Source: Actinomadura luzonensis (GTDB taxonomy: Bacteria; Actinomycetota; Actinomycetes; Streptosporangiales; Streptosporangiaceae). Taken from it: a stretch of DNA of 64,000 bases. The position numbers and the translations under genes were made by a program. Shown piece after piece: positions 19,747 to 28,216 of the stretch (position 1 is its first letter; every line of letters starts with the position of its first letter). Location: the NCBI RefSeq assembly GCF_022664455.2, contig NZ_JAKRKC020000002.1, forward strand, positions 2,046,001-2,110,000, read 5' to 3'. The notes beneath the pieces were generated by a model, which saw only the letters and a list, made by a program, of their open reading frames with translations, had not been told where the DNA came from and made no database searches.

Positions 19747-21453
19747 ATGACCGCCCAGCAGCCCAGCCAGATGCCGATCCATCGCTACCAGCCGTTCGAA
19801 CCCGTCCGGCTGACCGACCGCACCTGGCCCGACAAGGTCATCACCAAGGCGCCCCGCTGGTGCGCGGTGGACCTGCGCGACGGCAACCAGGCCCTGATCG
19901 ACCCGATGGACTCCCACCGCAAGCTCCAGATGTTCGAGCTGCTGGTACGCCTGGGCTACAAGGAGATCGAGGTGGGCTTCCCGGCCGCCTCGCAGACCGA
20001 CTTCGACTTCATCCGGAAGATCATCGAAGAGGGCCGCATCCCGGACGACGTCGTCATCCAGGTCCTGACCCAGGCCAGGCCCGAGCTGATCGAGCGCACC
20101 TTCGAGTCGCTGGAGGGCGCCAAGCAGGCCATCGTCCACCTCTACAACTCCACCTCCACCCTGCAGCGCCGGGTCGTCTTCGGCCAGGACAAGGACGGCA
20201 TCACCGCCATCGCCGTCGAGGGCGCCAAGCTGGTGAAGAAGCTGGCCGACGCCAGCGACGTGGACGTCTACTTCGAGTACTCGCCGGAGTCGTTCACCGG
20301 CACCGAGCTGGAGTACGCCGTCGAGGTGTGCGACGCCGTCAACGAGGTGTGGCAGCCCACCCCCGACCGCAAGGTCATCATCAACCTGCCCGCCACCGTC
20401 GAGATGGCCACCCCCAACGTCTACGCCGACCAGATCGAGTGGATGAGCCGCCACCTCAAGCACCGCGACTCGATCGTGCTGTCGCTGCACCCGCACAACG
20501 ACCGCGGCACCGCCGTCGCCGCCGCCGAGCTGGGCTACCTGGCCGGCGCCGACCGCATCGAGGGCTGCCTGTTCGGCAACGGCGAGCGCACCGGCAACGT
20601 CTGCCTGGTCACCCTCGGCATGAACCTGTTCTCCCAGGGCGTCGACCCCGAGATCGACTTCAGTGACATCGACGAGATCCGCCGCGTCACCGAATACTGC
20701 AACCAGCTGCCCGTGCACCCGCGCCACCCGTGGGGCGGCGAGCTGGTCTACACCGCCTTCTCCGGGTCCCACCAGGACGCCATCAAGAAGGGCTTCGAGC
20801 ACCTGGAGCGCGACGCCGCGGCCGCCGGGGTGCCGGTGGACGACTTCGCGTGGGCGGTGCCGTACCTGCCGATCGACCCCAAGGACATCGGGCGCTCGTA
20901 CGAGGCCGTGATCCGGGTCAACAGCCAGTCCGGCAAGGGCGGCGTGGCCTACATCATGAAGGCCGACCACCAGCTCGACCTGCCGCGCCGGCTGCAGATC
21001 GAGTTCTCCAAGGTCGTCCAGGCCCGCACCGACACCGAGGGCGGCGAGGTCAGCCCCGCGGAGATGTTCGAGATCTTCCGCGACGAGTACCTCCCCAACC
21101 CCGCCAACCGGTGGGGCCGCCTGAGCCTCATGGCCCACCGCCACGAGTCCACCGTCGACGACAAGGACCGCATCAGCGCCGACGTCCGCCTCGACGGCGA
21201 GATCCGCGAGATCAGCGGCACCGGCAACGGCCCCATCTCGGCCTTCATCGACGCGATCGCCGGCGTCGGCATCCAGGTGCGCGTCCTCGACTACGTCGAG
21301 CACGCCATGAGCGCCGGCAGCGACGCCAAGGCGGCCTCCTACCTGGAGTGCGAGGTGGACGGCCAGGTGCTGTGGGGCGTCGGCGTCGACGCCAACACCA
21401 CCACCGCCTCCCTCAAGGCCATCATCTCCGCCGTCAACCGCGCCGCCCACTGA
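19747..21453 (+). CDS. leuA: 2-isopropylmalate synthase
   Basis: A 568-residue enzyme that condenses acetyl-CoA with 2-ketoisovalerate, the first committed step of leucine synthesis. The HMGL-like TIM barrel begins WCAVDLRDGNQALIDPM with the DGNQ metal/substrate motif; LSLHPHNDRGTAVAAAELGYLAGADRIEGCLFGNGERTGN carries the metal His pair and the G-E-R-T-G-N loop. The C-terminal LeuA dimer (regulatory) domain, about 440-568, ends VDANTTTASLKAIISAVNR and in the family binds leucine for feedback inhibition. Length is typical of the actinobacterial long form. GAGGAG precedes ATG 19747; the attenuator adds transcript-level control. Confidence 0.97.
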   Translation: MTAQQPSQMPIHRYQPFEPVRLTDRTWPDKVITKAPRWCAVDLRDGNQALIDPMDSHRKLQMFELLVRLGYKEIEVGFPAASQTDFDFIRKIIEEGRIPDDVVIQVLTQARPELIERTFESLEGAKQAIVHLYNSTSTLQRRVVFGQDKDGITAIAVEGAKLVKKLADASDVDVYFEYSPESFTGTELEYAVEVCDAVNEVWQPTPDRKVIINLPATVEMATPNVYADQIEWMSRHLKHRDSIVLSLHPHNDRGTAVAAAELGYLAGADRIEGCLFGNGERTGNVCLVTLGMNLFSQGVDPEIDFSDIDEIRRVTEYCNQLPVHPRHPWGGELVYTAFSGSHQDAIKKGFEHLERDAAAAGVPVDDFAWAVPYLPIDPKDIGRSYEAVIRVNSQSGKGGVAYIMKADHQLDLPRRLQIEFSKVVQARTDTEGGEVSPAEMFEIFRDEYLPNPANRWGRLSLMAHRHESTVDDKDRISADVRLDGEIREISGTGNGPISAFIDAIAGVGIQVRVLDYVEHAMSAGSDAKAASYLECEVDGQVLWGVGVDANTTTASLKAIISAVNRAAH

Positions 21454-21466
21454 CCTCTCCGCATCC

Positions 21467-21495
21467 GGGACCCCGCGCTTTCTGCGCGGGGTCCC
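21467..21495 (+). terminator. Strong terminator hairpin after leuA
   Basis: A perfect 12-bp stem (GGGACCCCGCGC / GCGCGGGGTCCC) with a 5-nt TTTCT loop begins 13 nt after the leuA stop. There is no long T-run, as is usual in actinomycetes, but the stem strength makes a terminator call safe. Confidence 0.85.
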
Positions 21496-21548
21496 TGTGC
21501 GTGCGGCCGGCCGCCGGCCCACTCGACAGGCTGATCGCGGGGTGAACG

Positions 21549-21602
21549 TTGTGTGACCCGGGGGTGAAGTCTATGCTCGTTAGAGAACGCAGCGTTCTCT
21601 AA
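21549..21602 (+). promoter_or_regulatory. Promoter with 23-bp palindromic TetR-type operator
   Basis: The -35 TTGTGT (21549-21554) and -10 TATGCT (21572-21577) are spaced by exactly 17 bp. Immediately after, at the expected transcription start, lies a perfect inverted repeat: TTAGAGAACGC (21580-21590), one central base, GCGTTCTCTAA (21592-21602). The GAGGAGG ribosome site and ATG 21615 follow. A repressor bound here would block transcription; the TetR gene at the end of this operon (25431) is the obvious candidate. Confidence 0.85.
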
Positions 21603-21614
21603 TGAGGAGGCGTC

Positions 21615-23012
21615 ATGGGGTGGGTCGTGACGGGGCTCGTGCTGGCCATGTTGCTCGCGGCGCTGGACCAGACGATCATGGCGCCGGCGCTGCCGGCCGT
21701 GGCGGGCGAGCTGGGCGGGCTCGACCAGATGCCCGCCGTCGTCACCGCCTACCTGGTCGCCGCCACCGTCGTCATGCCGGTCTACGGCAAGCTCGGCGAC
21801 CGGTACGGGCGCAAGCGGACGTTGCAGGTGGCCGTCGTGGTGTTCGTGACCGGGGCCGTGCTGTGCGCGTTCGCCGGGTCGATGCCGCAGCTCATCGCGT
21901 TCCGGGTGGTGCAGGGCGTGGGCGGCGGCGGGCTGATGATCGGGGCCCAGGCGACCATCGGGGAGCTGGTGAGCCCGCGCGAGCGAGGCCGGTTCCTCGG
22001 CTACTTCGGGGCGGCGTACGTGGTGGCCGCCGTGGGCGGGCCGCTGATCGGCGGGTTCGTCATCGACCGGGCGAGCTGGCGGTGGATCTTCGCCATCTAC
22101 CCGCCGCTCGGGCTGCTGGCACTGGTGCTGATCACCGTCACGCTGCGGCTCCCCCGGCCGGAGGGACGGCGGCAGCCGCTGGACGTGGCGGGCGCGCTCG
22201 CGCTCGGCGCGGTCGTCGTGGGCGTGGTGCTGACCGGGCAGACGCGCAACCCCGCCTTCGCCGCGCTCGCGGCGGCCGGGGTGGTGGCGTGGCTGGTCAG
22301 CGCCCGGTACGCGGCCGACCCGATCCTGCCGTTACGGCTGTTCCGCGAGCGCGCGTTCGCCGTGCCGGTCGGCATCAGCCTGGTCATCGGGTTCGCCCTG
22401 TTCGGGACGGTCACGTACATGCCCGCCTACCTGCAGATCGCGCAGCGCGCCAGCGCCACCAGGGCCGGGCTGCTGGTGACCGCGCTCATGGGCGGCGTGC
22501 TGCTGTCCACGGTCGTGAGCGGCCGGCTGATCACCAGGACCGGCCGCTACAAGCCGTTCCCCGTGGCCGGCACCGCCGTCGCCGCCGTCGGGCTGGGGCT
22601 GATCGGGCTCACGGCCGGGTCGCCGCCGGCGCTGGCCGCCTCGATGCTGCTCGCCGGGCTCGGCGTCGGGATGGTCATGCAGGTCATGGTGCTGGCCGCG
22701 CAGAACGCCGTCTCCTACGGCGACCTCGGGACGGCCACCTCGGCGGTGACGTTCGTCCGGCAGATCGGGGCGTCGGCCGGGGTCGCGGTGGTCGGCGCGC
22801 TGATCACGCTGCGCTCCGGCATCTCCGCCACCGAGACCCCGGCCGCGCTGCCCGACGGCGTCCGCGCCGCGTTCGCCACCGCCGTGCCGCCCGTGTTCGC
22901 GGCCATGGCGCCGCTGCTCGCCGTGGCCTTCGTGCTCGCGCTGGCGCTGCCGGCGCGGCCCCTCCGCACCACCGCGTACGCGGACGAAACCCCCGTGAAG
23001 GAGACCTCGTGA
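21615..23012 (+). CDS. MFS drug-efflux transporter (DHA2/EmrB-QacA-like)
   Basis: A 465-residue multi-TM antiporter. Motif A: YGKLGDRYGRKRTLQVAVVVF; motif C-like segment GAAYVVAAVGGPLIGGFVID followed by WRWIFAIYPP; N-terminal LLAALDQTIMAPALPAVAGEL carries the D-Q-T-I signature of DHA2 proteins. It should expel hydrophobic drugs in exchange for protons. It opens an operon with a PEP-synthase-type phosphotransferase and a TetR regulator, so a resistance role is likely. Codon 240 is TTA (22332-22334), the leucine codon read only by bldA tRNA in Streptomyces. Confidence 0.92.
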   Translation: MGWVVTGLVLAMLLAALDQTIMAPALPAVAGELGGLDQMPAVVTAYLVAATVVMPVYGKLGDRYGRKRTLQVAVVVFVTGAVLCAFAGSMPQLIAFRVVQGVGGGGLMIGAQATIGELVSPRERGRFLGYFGAAYVVAAVGGPLIGGFVIDRASWRWIFAIYPPLGLLALVLITVTLRLPRPEGRRQPLDVAGALALGAVVVGVVLTGQTRNPAFAALAAAGVVAWLVSARYAADPILPLRLFRERAFAVPVGISLVIGFALFGTVTYMPAYLQIAQRASATRAGLLVTALMGGVLLSTVVSGRLITRTGRYKPFPVAGTAVAAVGLGLIGLTAGSPPALAASMLLAGLGVGMVMQVMVLAAQNAVSYGDLGTATSAVTFVRQIGASAGVAVVGALITLRSGISATETPAALPDGVRAAFATAVPPVFAAMAPLLAVAFVLALALPARPLRTTAYADETPVKETS

Positions 23013-25429
23013 AACTCGTCGCGCCGCTGGACGCCGTCGGCAGGGACGACCTGCCCCTCGCCGGCGGCAAGGGCGCCAACCTGGGCGAACTGGTCAGGAA
23101 CGGCTTCCCCGTGCCGCCCGGCTTCGTCGTCACCACGCACGCCTACGAGCTGGCCGCCCGCGAGGACGCCGGCCTGCCCACCGATCTGCCCGCCGAGCTG
23201 CGGCAGGCGATCACCGACGCCTACGCGGCGCTCGGCGGCGGCCCCGTCGCGGTGCGTTCGAGCGCGACCGCCGAGGACCTGCCGGGGGCCGCCTTCGCCG
23301 GGCAGCAGGACACCTACCTCAACGTGGTGGGCGAGGCGGCACTGCTCGACGCGGTCCGCCGGTGCTGGGGCTCCCTGTGGACGGAGCGCGCCATCGCCTA
23401 CCGGGCGAGACTCGGCATCGACGACGCCGAGGTCAGCATCGCCGTGGTCGTGCAGCGCATGGTCGAGCCGGACGCGGCGGGCGTGCTGTTCACCGCCGAC
23501 CCGGTCAACGGCGAGCGCGAGCGGATCGTCGTCGAGGCGGGCGCCGGGCTGGGCGAGGCGGTGGTGTCGGGCCTGGTGACGCCCGACCGGTACGTGGTGA
23601 GCCGCGACGGCCGGATCGCCTACCGGCCCGGCCGCAGCGAGGTCGTCGTCCGCAGCGCGCCGGGCGGCGGCGTCGTCCAGGAGCGCGGCAGCGGAGCCGG
23701 GCAGCGGCTGCCCGACGCCGTGGTGACGGAGCTGGCCGGGCTCGCGCGCCGGGTCGCCGCCCACTACGGACGGCCGCAGGACCTCGAGTGGGCCTACGCG
23801 GCGGGCCGCCTCCACCTGCTCCAGGCCCGGCCCATGACCGCCCTGCCGCCGCCCCCGGTCGGCCGGCTCAACCCCCTCCGCCGCCGGCTGGCCGCCGTCC
23901 TGCTCGAATACCTGCCGGTCCGGCCGTACCCGATCGACATGACGACCTGGCTGCCGTACGGGCCGGCCGGGCTGATGGGGCGGGTGACCGGCGCGTTCGG
24001 GATACGGCGCGGGTTCGAGGGGTTCCTGCGCGAGGAGGACGGCGTCGTGTACGCGCTGACGCCGCCGTCGCCGCGCCCGTCGGCCCGGGTGCTGACCGCG
24101 CCGTTCCGGCTGGGGGCCAAGGCCAGGCGGTACGACCCCGCGCGCTGGACCGAGGACCGGCGCTTCACCGGCTACCTGGCGGCCGTGCGGCGGCTGGCCG
24201 GCCGGGACCTGGGCGCGATGCCGTGGGCCGAGCTGATCCGCGTGCCCCGGCAGGCGCTCGACCTGGTCGCCCCGGTCGCCGACCTCAGGATCGACTACCT
24301 GCCGCGCACCGGGCTCGCGCTGCTGCGCCTGCTCGTGGCGGTCAAGGTGCTGGGGCGGCGGCCACTGTTCGGCGGGCTGCTGGCCGGGGCGGTCACCCGG
24401 ACGAGCGAGGCGAACCGGGCGCTGGAGCGGCTGGCCGAGCTGGCGGTCACCACAGGCGCGCTCAACGGCGACCCGGCGGGCGGTGACGCGGGTTCCGCTG
24501 ACGCGGGCGTCGGCGCGGCGCCTGCGGGCGGGCTGTCCGTGGCGGCGCTTCCCGGCGCGTTCCGGGAGGCGTTCGAGGAGTTCCTGCGCGAGTACGGCCA
24601 CCGCGAGACCTCCAGCCCCATCCTCGTCACCCCGCCCTGCTGGGCCGACGCGCCGGAGACCGTGCTCGGCCTGGTCCGGATGCTGGCCGCCCACCCCGCC
24701 CCGCCCGCCGCGAAGGACGACGCGCTCGACCGGCTGCTGGCGCACCCGCTCCTGCGGTCGCCGGGGCGGGCCGCGCGGATGCGGCGCTGGGTGGCCGCCG
24801 CCCGCGCCGGGATCGCCTTCCGCGAGGACAGCCACTTCTTCTTCACGTTGCCGCAGCCCGTCCTCCGCCGCGCCCTCGTGGAGCTGGGCCGGCGGCTGTG
24901 CCGCGCCGGCGTGCTCGACCGGCCCGAGGACGTCTTCCACCTGCGCCTGGAGGAGCTGGAGGCGGTCACCGACGAGACGGAGCTGACCGGCCCGTACGGG
25001 ACCAGGCTGCGCGCGGCCGCGCGGGCCCGGGCGGCCAAGCGCGAGGAACTGGCGGGCGTGCGACTCATCGACCCCGCCGCCGTCTTCCCGCCCGCGCCGG
25101 CCGGCGGAGCGCTGGCCACCGGGTCGCCGGCGAGCACGGGAACGGCCACTGGGCCGGTCAAGGTGATCAGGGACCCCGCCGAGTTCGGCAAGCTGGCGGC
25201 CGGGGACGTGCTGGTCTGCCCCTACACGAACCCGTCCTGGACGCCGCTGTTCCAGCGCGCCGCGGCCGTGGTCGTGGACAGCGGCGGCGCGGCCTCGCAC
25301 GCCGCGATCGTGGCCAGGGAGTACGGCATCCCGGCCGTCATGGGCACCGGCACGGGGACGTCCGTGCTGGAGGACGGGCAGGTCGTGACCGTGAACGGCG
25401 ACGCAGGAACGGTCGTCCCGGCTGCTTAG
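23009..25429 (+). CDS. Rifampin phosphotransferase / PEP-synthase-like enzyme
   Basis: An 806-residue dikinase-type phosphotransferase. N-terminal ATP-grasp domain: GGKGANLGELVRNGFPVPPGFVVTT, VAVRSSATAEDLPGAAFAGQQDTYLNV, and ends DLEWAYAAGRLHLLQARPMT. The middle domain (about 300-690) is variable. The C-terminal swivelling His domain has DSGGAASHAAIVAREYGIPAVMGTG with phospho-carrier His764. Rifampin phosphotransferases share this three-part order and a length of about 860, and move the beta-phosphate of ATP to the drug. Genuine PEP synthase has an extra C-terminal PEP-binding domain, absent here. GTG start at 23009 overlaps the efflux stop (GTGA) after GAAGGAG. The drug is not proven. Confidence 0.82.
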   Translation: MKLVAPLDAVGRDDLPLAGGKGANLGELVRNGFPVPPGFVVTTHAYELAAREDAGLPTDLPAELRQAITDAYAALGGGPVAVRSSATAEDLPGAAFAGQQDTYLNVVGEAALLDAVRRCWGSLWTERAIAYRARLGIDDAEVSIAVVVQRMVEPDAAGVLFTADPVNGERERIVVEAGAGLGEAVVSGLVTPDRYVVSRDGRIAYRPGRSEVVVRSAPGGGVVQERGSGAGQRLPDAVVTELAGLARRVAAHYGRPQDLEWAYAAGRLHLLQARPMTALPPPPVGRLNPLRRRLAAVLLEYLPVRPYPIDMTTWLPYGPAGLMGRVTGAFGIRRGFEGFLREEDGVVYALTPPSPRPSARVLTAPFRLGAKARRYDPARWTEDRRFTGYLAAVRRLAGRDLGAMPWAELIRVPRQALDLVAPVADLRIDYLPRTGLALLRLLVAVKVLGRRPLFGGLLAGAVTRTSEANRALERLAELAVTTGALNGDPAGGDAGSADAGVGAAPAGGLSVAALPGAFREAFEEFLREYGHRETSSPILVTPPCWADAPETVLGLVRMLAAHPAPPAAKDDALDRLLAHPLLRSPGRAARMRRWVAAARAGIAFREDSHFFFTLPQPVLRRALVELGRRLCRAGVLDRPEDVFHLRLEELEAVTDETELTGPYGTRLRAAARARAAKREELAGVRLIDPAAVFPPAPAGGALATGSPASTGTATGPVKVIRDPAEFGKLAAGDVLVCPYTNPSWTPLFQRAAAVVVDSGGAASHAAIVAREYGIPAVMGTGTGTSVLEDGQVVTVNGDAGTVVPAA

Positions 25430-25430
25430 G

Positions 25431-26030
25431 ATGCCTGCCATGGTCACCGATCACCGCAAGCTGCCCCGCCGCCGGGGCGAGGCGCTGCACGCCGCGATCT
25501 ACCGGGCGACGCTCGACGAGCTGGCCGAGAGCGGCTACGCCGGGCTCACCATGGAACGGGTGGCCGAGCGGGCCAGGGCGAGCAAGGCGTCGCTGTACCG
25601 GCGCTGGCCGTCCCGGCTGGAGCTGGTGACGGACGCGGTGCGTTCCGTCCTGCCCACCCCCGAGTCGGTGCCTGACACCGGTGAGCTGCGCGGGGACCTG
25701 GTGGCGATGCTCGGCCAGGCGGCGCAGGTGTTGTCGGGGCCGGCGGGAGAGGCGCTGCGGGGGCTGCTGGGGGAGGCGTTGAGCAGCGGGTCGCCGGTCA
25801 ACGCCATGCGCAGGACGTCCCAGGGGATGGGGCGGAGGACGATGGAGGAGGTGTTGCGGCGGGCGGTCGAGCGGGGGGAGGTCGATCCGGAGGCGATCAC
25901 CCCGCGCCGGCTCGACGCGGGGCACGCGTTGCTGCGGCACCACTTCCTCTTCAACGGCACCCCCATCCCCGGCGAACTCGTCGTGCAGATCGTGGACGAG
26001 GTGCTGGTGCCGCTCTTCAGGAGAGGGTGA
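25431..26030 (+). CDS. TetR-family repressor of the efflux/phosphotransferase operon
   Basis: A 199-residue regulator starting 1 nt after the previous stop (ATG 25431; ATG 25440 is an equally good choice). HTH: IYRATLDELAESGYAGLTMERVAERARASKASLYRRWPSRLELV. The C-terminal domain resembles TetR_C members with short sensor domains (LFNGTPIPGELVVQIVDEVLVPLFRRG). As the last gene of the operon behind the 23-bp palindrome it probably autoregulates the unit. Its last 74 bases lie in the first copy of a 77-bp tandem duplication. Confidence 0.92.
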   Translation: MPAMVTDHRKLPRRRGEALHAAIYRATLDELAESGYAGLTMERVAERARASKASLYRRWPSRLELVTDAVRSVLPTPESVPDTGELRGDLVAMLGQAAQVLSGPAGEALRGLLGEALSSGSPVNAMRRTSQGMGRRTMEEVLRRAVERGEVDPEAITPRRLDAGHALLRHHFLFNGTPIPGELVVQIVDEVLVPLFRRG

Positions 26031-26109
26031 GGAGCACCCCCATCCCCGGCGAACTCGTCGTGCAGATCGTGGACGAGGTGCTGGTGCCGCTCTTTCGGAG
26101 GGGGTGAGG
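25957..26109 (+). repeat. 77-bp tandem duplication spanning a TetR gene 3' end
   Basis: Copy 1 (25957-26032) contains the last codons and stop of the TetR gene. Copy 2 (26034-26109) repeats it with a period of 77 bp, differing mainly at cttcaggagag versus ctttcggaggg. Since 77 is not a multiple of three and copy 1 retains the stop, copy 2 is untranslated in the gene's frame. It looks like a recent slippage or unequal-crossover event. Confidence 0.92.
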
Positions 26110-26137
26110 CCACCATGGGCGGGGGTGGGGGCGGTGG

Positions 26138-26839
26138 TCAGGGGGTGGACAGGCCCAGGTGGGTGGCGGTGAGGCGCATGGCGTGGTCGAAGGCGGTGCG
26201 GCGGTCGTCGATGGTGTTGTTGAACTGGCCGAACACCTCGAAGTTCACCCACCCGTACAGCGCGGTCCAGGCCGACGCGGCGGCCCAGATCACCTCGTCA
26301 GGCACGCCCGGCATCAGCGCCCGCAGCCCCGCCCCCTCCCCGGCCAGCTCGGGCGGCGGGACGGGCAGGCCGGCGGGCAGCCGGACGGCCCCGGCCCGGC
26401 AGGCGTCGGTGACGAGCGTGCCGAGCACGGCGACGTCCCGCACCCGGGCCGCCACCGTGTCCTGCGGCGCCTGGTAGCCGGGCACGGGGGAGCCGTAGAG
26501 CAGCGCGTACTCGTGCGGGTGTGACACCGCCCAGCCGCGCACCCCGTGGCAGGCGGCCAGCCAGCGGCCGGTGAAGTCGTCGCGGGGGCAGGCGGCCTCG
26601 GCCTGTTCGACGGCCTCGCCGAGGGCGTTGTAGCCGTCGACGATGAGGGCGGTCAGCAGGTCGTCGCGGCTCGGGAAGTAGCGGTAGATGGCCGAGGAGA
26701 CCATGCCCATCTCCCGGGCCACCGCCCGCAGCGACAGGCCGCCGGCGCCCTCGGTGGCGAGCTGGCGGCGCGCGATGTCGGTGATCTCTCTGGTGAGCTC
26801 GGCCCGGACGCGTTCTCTGGCGGTGCGGCTGGCTGTCAT
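26138..26839 (-). CDS. TetR/AcrR-family regulator
   Basis: A 233-residue repressor. HTH about 13-60: VRAELTREITDIARRQLATEGAGGLSLRAVAREMGMVSSAIYRYFPSRDDLLTALI. The C-terminal domain (HEYALLYGSPVPGYQAPQDT, then ALYGWVNFEVFGQFNN) is of the WHG/TetR_C_13 type seen in regulators next to oxidoreductases. Start ATG 26839 is taken over a longer frame that would run through the regulatory gap. It is divergent from the YrdB-epimerase-oxidoreductase unit, and two matching palindromes lie between. Confidence 0.9.
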   Translation of the reverse strand: MTASRTARERVRAELTREITDIARRQLATEGAGGLSLRAVAREMGMVSSAIYRYFPSRDDLLTALIVDGYNALGEAVEQAEAACPRDDFTGRWLAACHGVRGWAVSHPHEYALLYGSPVPGYQAPQDTVAARVRDVAVLGTLVTDACRAGAVRLPAGLPVPPPELAGEGAGLRALMPGVPDEVIWAAASAWTALYGWVNFEVFGQFNNTIDDRRTAFDHAMRLTATHLGLSTP

Positions 26840-26872
26840 GCACCGCAGGTTACCAGAGCGGTGCGAGAAAAC

Positions 26873-26922
26873 GAGAGCACTGCTCTTGACGAACACCGCT
26901 CCCTTGAGAGAGCATTGCTCTC
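26873..26922. promoter_or_regulatory. Two TetR-type operator palindromes
   Basis: GAGAGCA-C-TGCTCTT (26873-26887, one mismatch) and GAGAGCA-T-TGCTCTC (26908-26922, perfect 7+1+7) are 35 bp apart centre to centre, in the gap between the TetR gene and the YrdB-like gene. The second-best reading places a TTGACG (26886-26891) -35-like box for the rightward promoter at the edge of site 1. The paired sites are the natural targets of the adjacent TetR protein. Confidence 0.75.
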
Positions 26923-26960
26923 GTAAGCGAACGGCAGTCACGCACCTCCTGGAGTCCCCG

Positions 26961-27302
26961 ATGAAGCACGCCAACATGGCCCTGATGTTCTTCCTGGAGC
27001 TCGGCGTGCTCGCCGCCGTGGGCTACTGGGGCTTCACGCTGAGCGCGAACTGGGGCGTGAAGCTGCTCGCCGGGCTCGGCGGCCCGGCGCTGTTCGCCCT
27101 GGTGTGGGCGCTGTTCGCGGCGGGCGGCGGCGCGAACGCCACCTTCCCGCTCACCGGCCTGGCCCGCGCCGCGCTGGAGATCGCCTGGTTCGGCGGCGGC
27201 GCGCTCGCGCTCTACGCCGCCGGCGCGATCACCCCCGCGGTCGTGCTGGCCGGGCTCTTCATCCTCAACGCGGTCCTCCGCCTCGTCTGGAAGCAGGTCT
27301 GA
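26961..27302 (+). CDS. YrdB-like (DUF2568) small membrane protein
   Basis: A 113-residue protein with four membrane helices (MALMFFLELGVLAAVGYWGF, LLAGLGGPALFALVWALFAA, an ALEIAWFGGGALALYAAG segment and VVLAGLFILNAVLRLVW). The pattern matches YrdB/DUF2568; function unknown. GGAG precedes ATG 26961. It is the first gene of a unit with the epimerase, which starts 2 nt after its stop. Confidence 0.82.
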   Translation: MKHANMALMFFLELGVLAAVGYWGFTLSANWGVKLLAGLGGPALFALVWALFAAGGGANATFPLTGLARAALEIAWFGGGALALYAAGAITPAVVLAGLFILNAVLRLVWKQV

Positions 27303-27304
27303 TC

Positions 27305-28216
27305 ATGGGTAAGCACGTCGTCGTCGGATCCGGCCAGGTCGGCACGCACCTGGCCGCCAAGCTCATCGACCAGGGGCACGAGGTCGTCGTCGTGACCCGC
27401 TCCGGCAGCGGTCCGGAGGGCGCGACCAGGGTCGCGGCCGACGTGGCCGACCAGGCCAGGCTCATCCAGGTCACGAAGGGCGCCGACGTCCTCTACAACT
27501 GCGTCAACCCCGCCTACCACCGCTGGCTGAGCGACTGGCCGCCGATGGCCGCCTCCTTCCTGGCCGCCGCCGAGGCGAGCGGCGCCGTGTACGTGATGCT
27601 CGGCAACCTCTACCCGTACGGCCCCGTCACCGGCCCGATGACCGAGGACCTGCCGCTCGCCTCGCCCGACCCCAAGTTCCGCGTCCGCGCCAGGATGTGG
27701 GAGGACGCGCTCGCCGCCCACCGGGCCGGCCGCGTCAGGACGACCGAGGTGCGCGGCTCCGACTACTTCGGCCCCGGCGCGAGCGACCAGTCCTACCTCG
27801 GCGACCGTTTCCTCCCGGCGCTCCGCGCGGGCAGGACGATCCAGCTCGTCTGGCCCGCCGACGTCCCGCACAGCTGGACGTACCTGCCGGACGTGGCCGA
27901 CGCGCTCATCGTGGCCGGCCGCGACGAGCGGGCCTGGGGCCGCCCCTGGCACATGCCGACCGCGGAGCCGATGACGTTCCGGGAGGTCGGGAACCGGATG
28001 GCGGCCCTGCTGGGCCGGCCCGCGCCGCGGATGGTGCGCATCCCGTGGCCCGTGCTGCGGGCGGCCGGGATGTTCTCGCCCATGATCGGCGAGCTGTCGC
28101 ACACCCGTTACCAGTTCATCGCCCCGTACGTGCTCGACTCCACCGCCTTCCAGCAGACCTTCGGCGTCGCGCCCACCCCCGTCGACCAGGCGCTGAAGGC
28201 TACGCTCGACGCGTGA
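27305..28216 (+). CDS. NAD(P)-dependent epimerase/dehydratase family protein
   Basis: A 303-residue Rossmann-fold protein of the extended SDR class. The nucleotide loop is VVVGSGQVGTHLAAKLIDQGHEVVVVTRSG (atypical GxGxxG); NLYPYG contains the active-site Tyr region, and SWTYLPDVADALIVAG with the WGRPWHMPT segment is characteristic of this subfamily. The substrate is unknown; relatives reduce or epimerise sugar-like or isoprenoid ketones. The 3' end overlaps the next oxidoreductase by 4 bp (GTGA). Confidence 0.88.
   Translation: MGKHVVVGSGQVGTHLAAKLIDQGHEVVVVTRSGSGPEGATRVAADVADQARLIQVTKGADVLYNCVNPAYHRWLSDWPPMAASFLAAAEASGAVYVMLGNLYPYGPVTGPMTEDLPLASPDPKFRVRARMWEDALAAHRAGRVRTTEVRGSDYFGPGASDQSYLGDRFLPALRAGRTIQLVWPADVPHSWTYLPDVADALIVAGRDERAWGRPWHMPTAEPMTFREVGNRMAALLGRPAPRMVRIPWPVLRAAGMFSPMIGELSHTRYQFIAPYVLDSTAFQQTFGVAPTPVDQALKATLDA

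Noticed and set aside
19619..19749. Alternative leader ORF starting ATG 19619 and running into the leuA start
   Set aside because: It has few Leu codons. The 14-codon frame at 19624 has the Leu run and stops before the hairpin, as expected for an attenuator.
18772..21522. A 916-codon minus-strand frame opposite leuA and the DDAH gene
   Set aside because: No recognisable domain; the plus-strand genes are secure.
23009..25429. Housekeeping PEP synthase (ppsA)
   Set aside because: The C-terminal PEP-binding domain is missing, the His domain is at the very end, and the context is efflux plus TetR.
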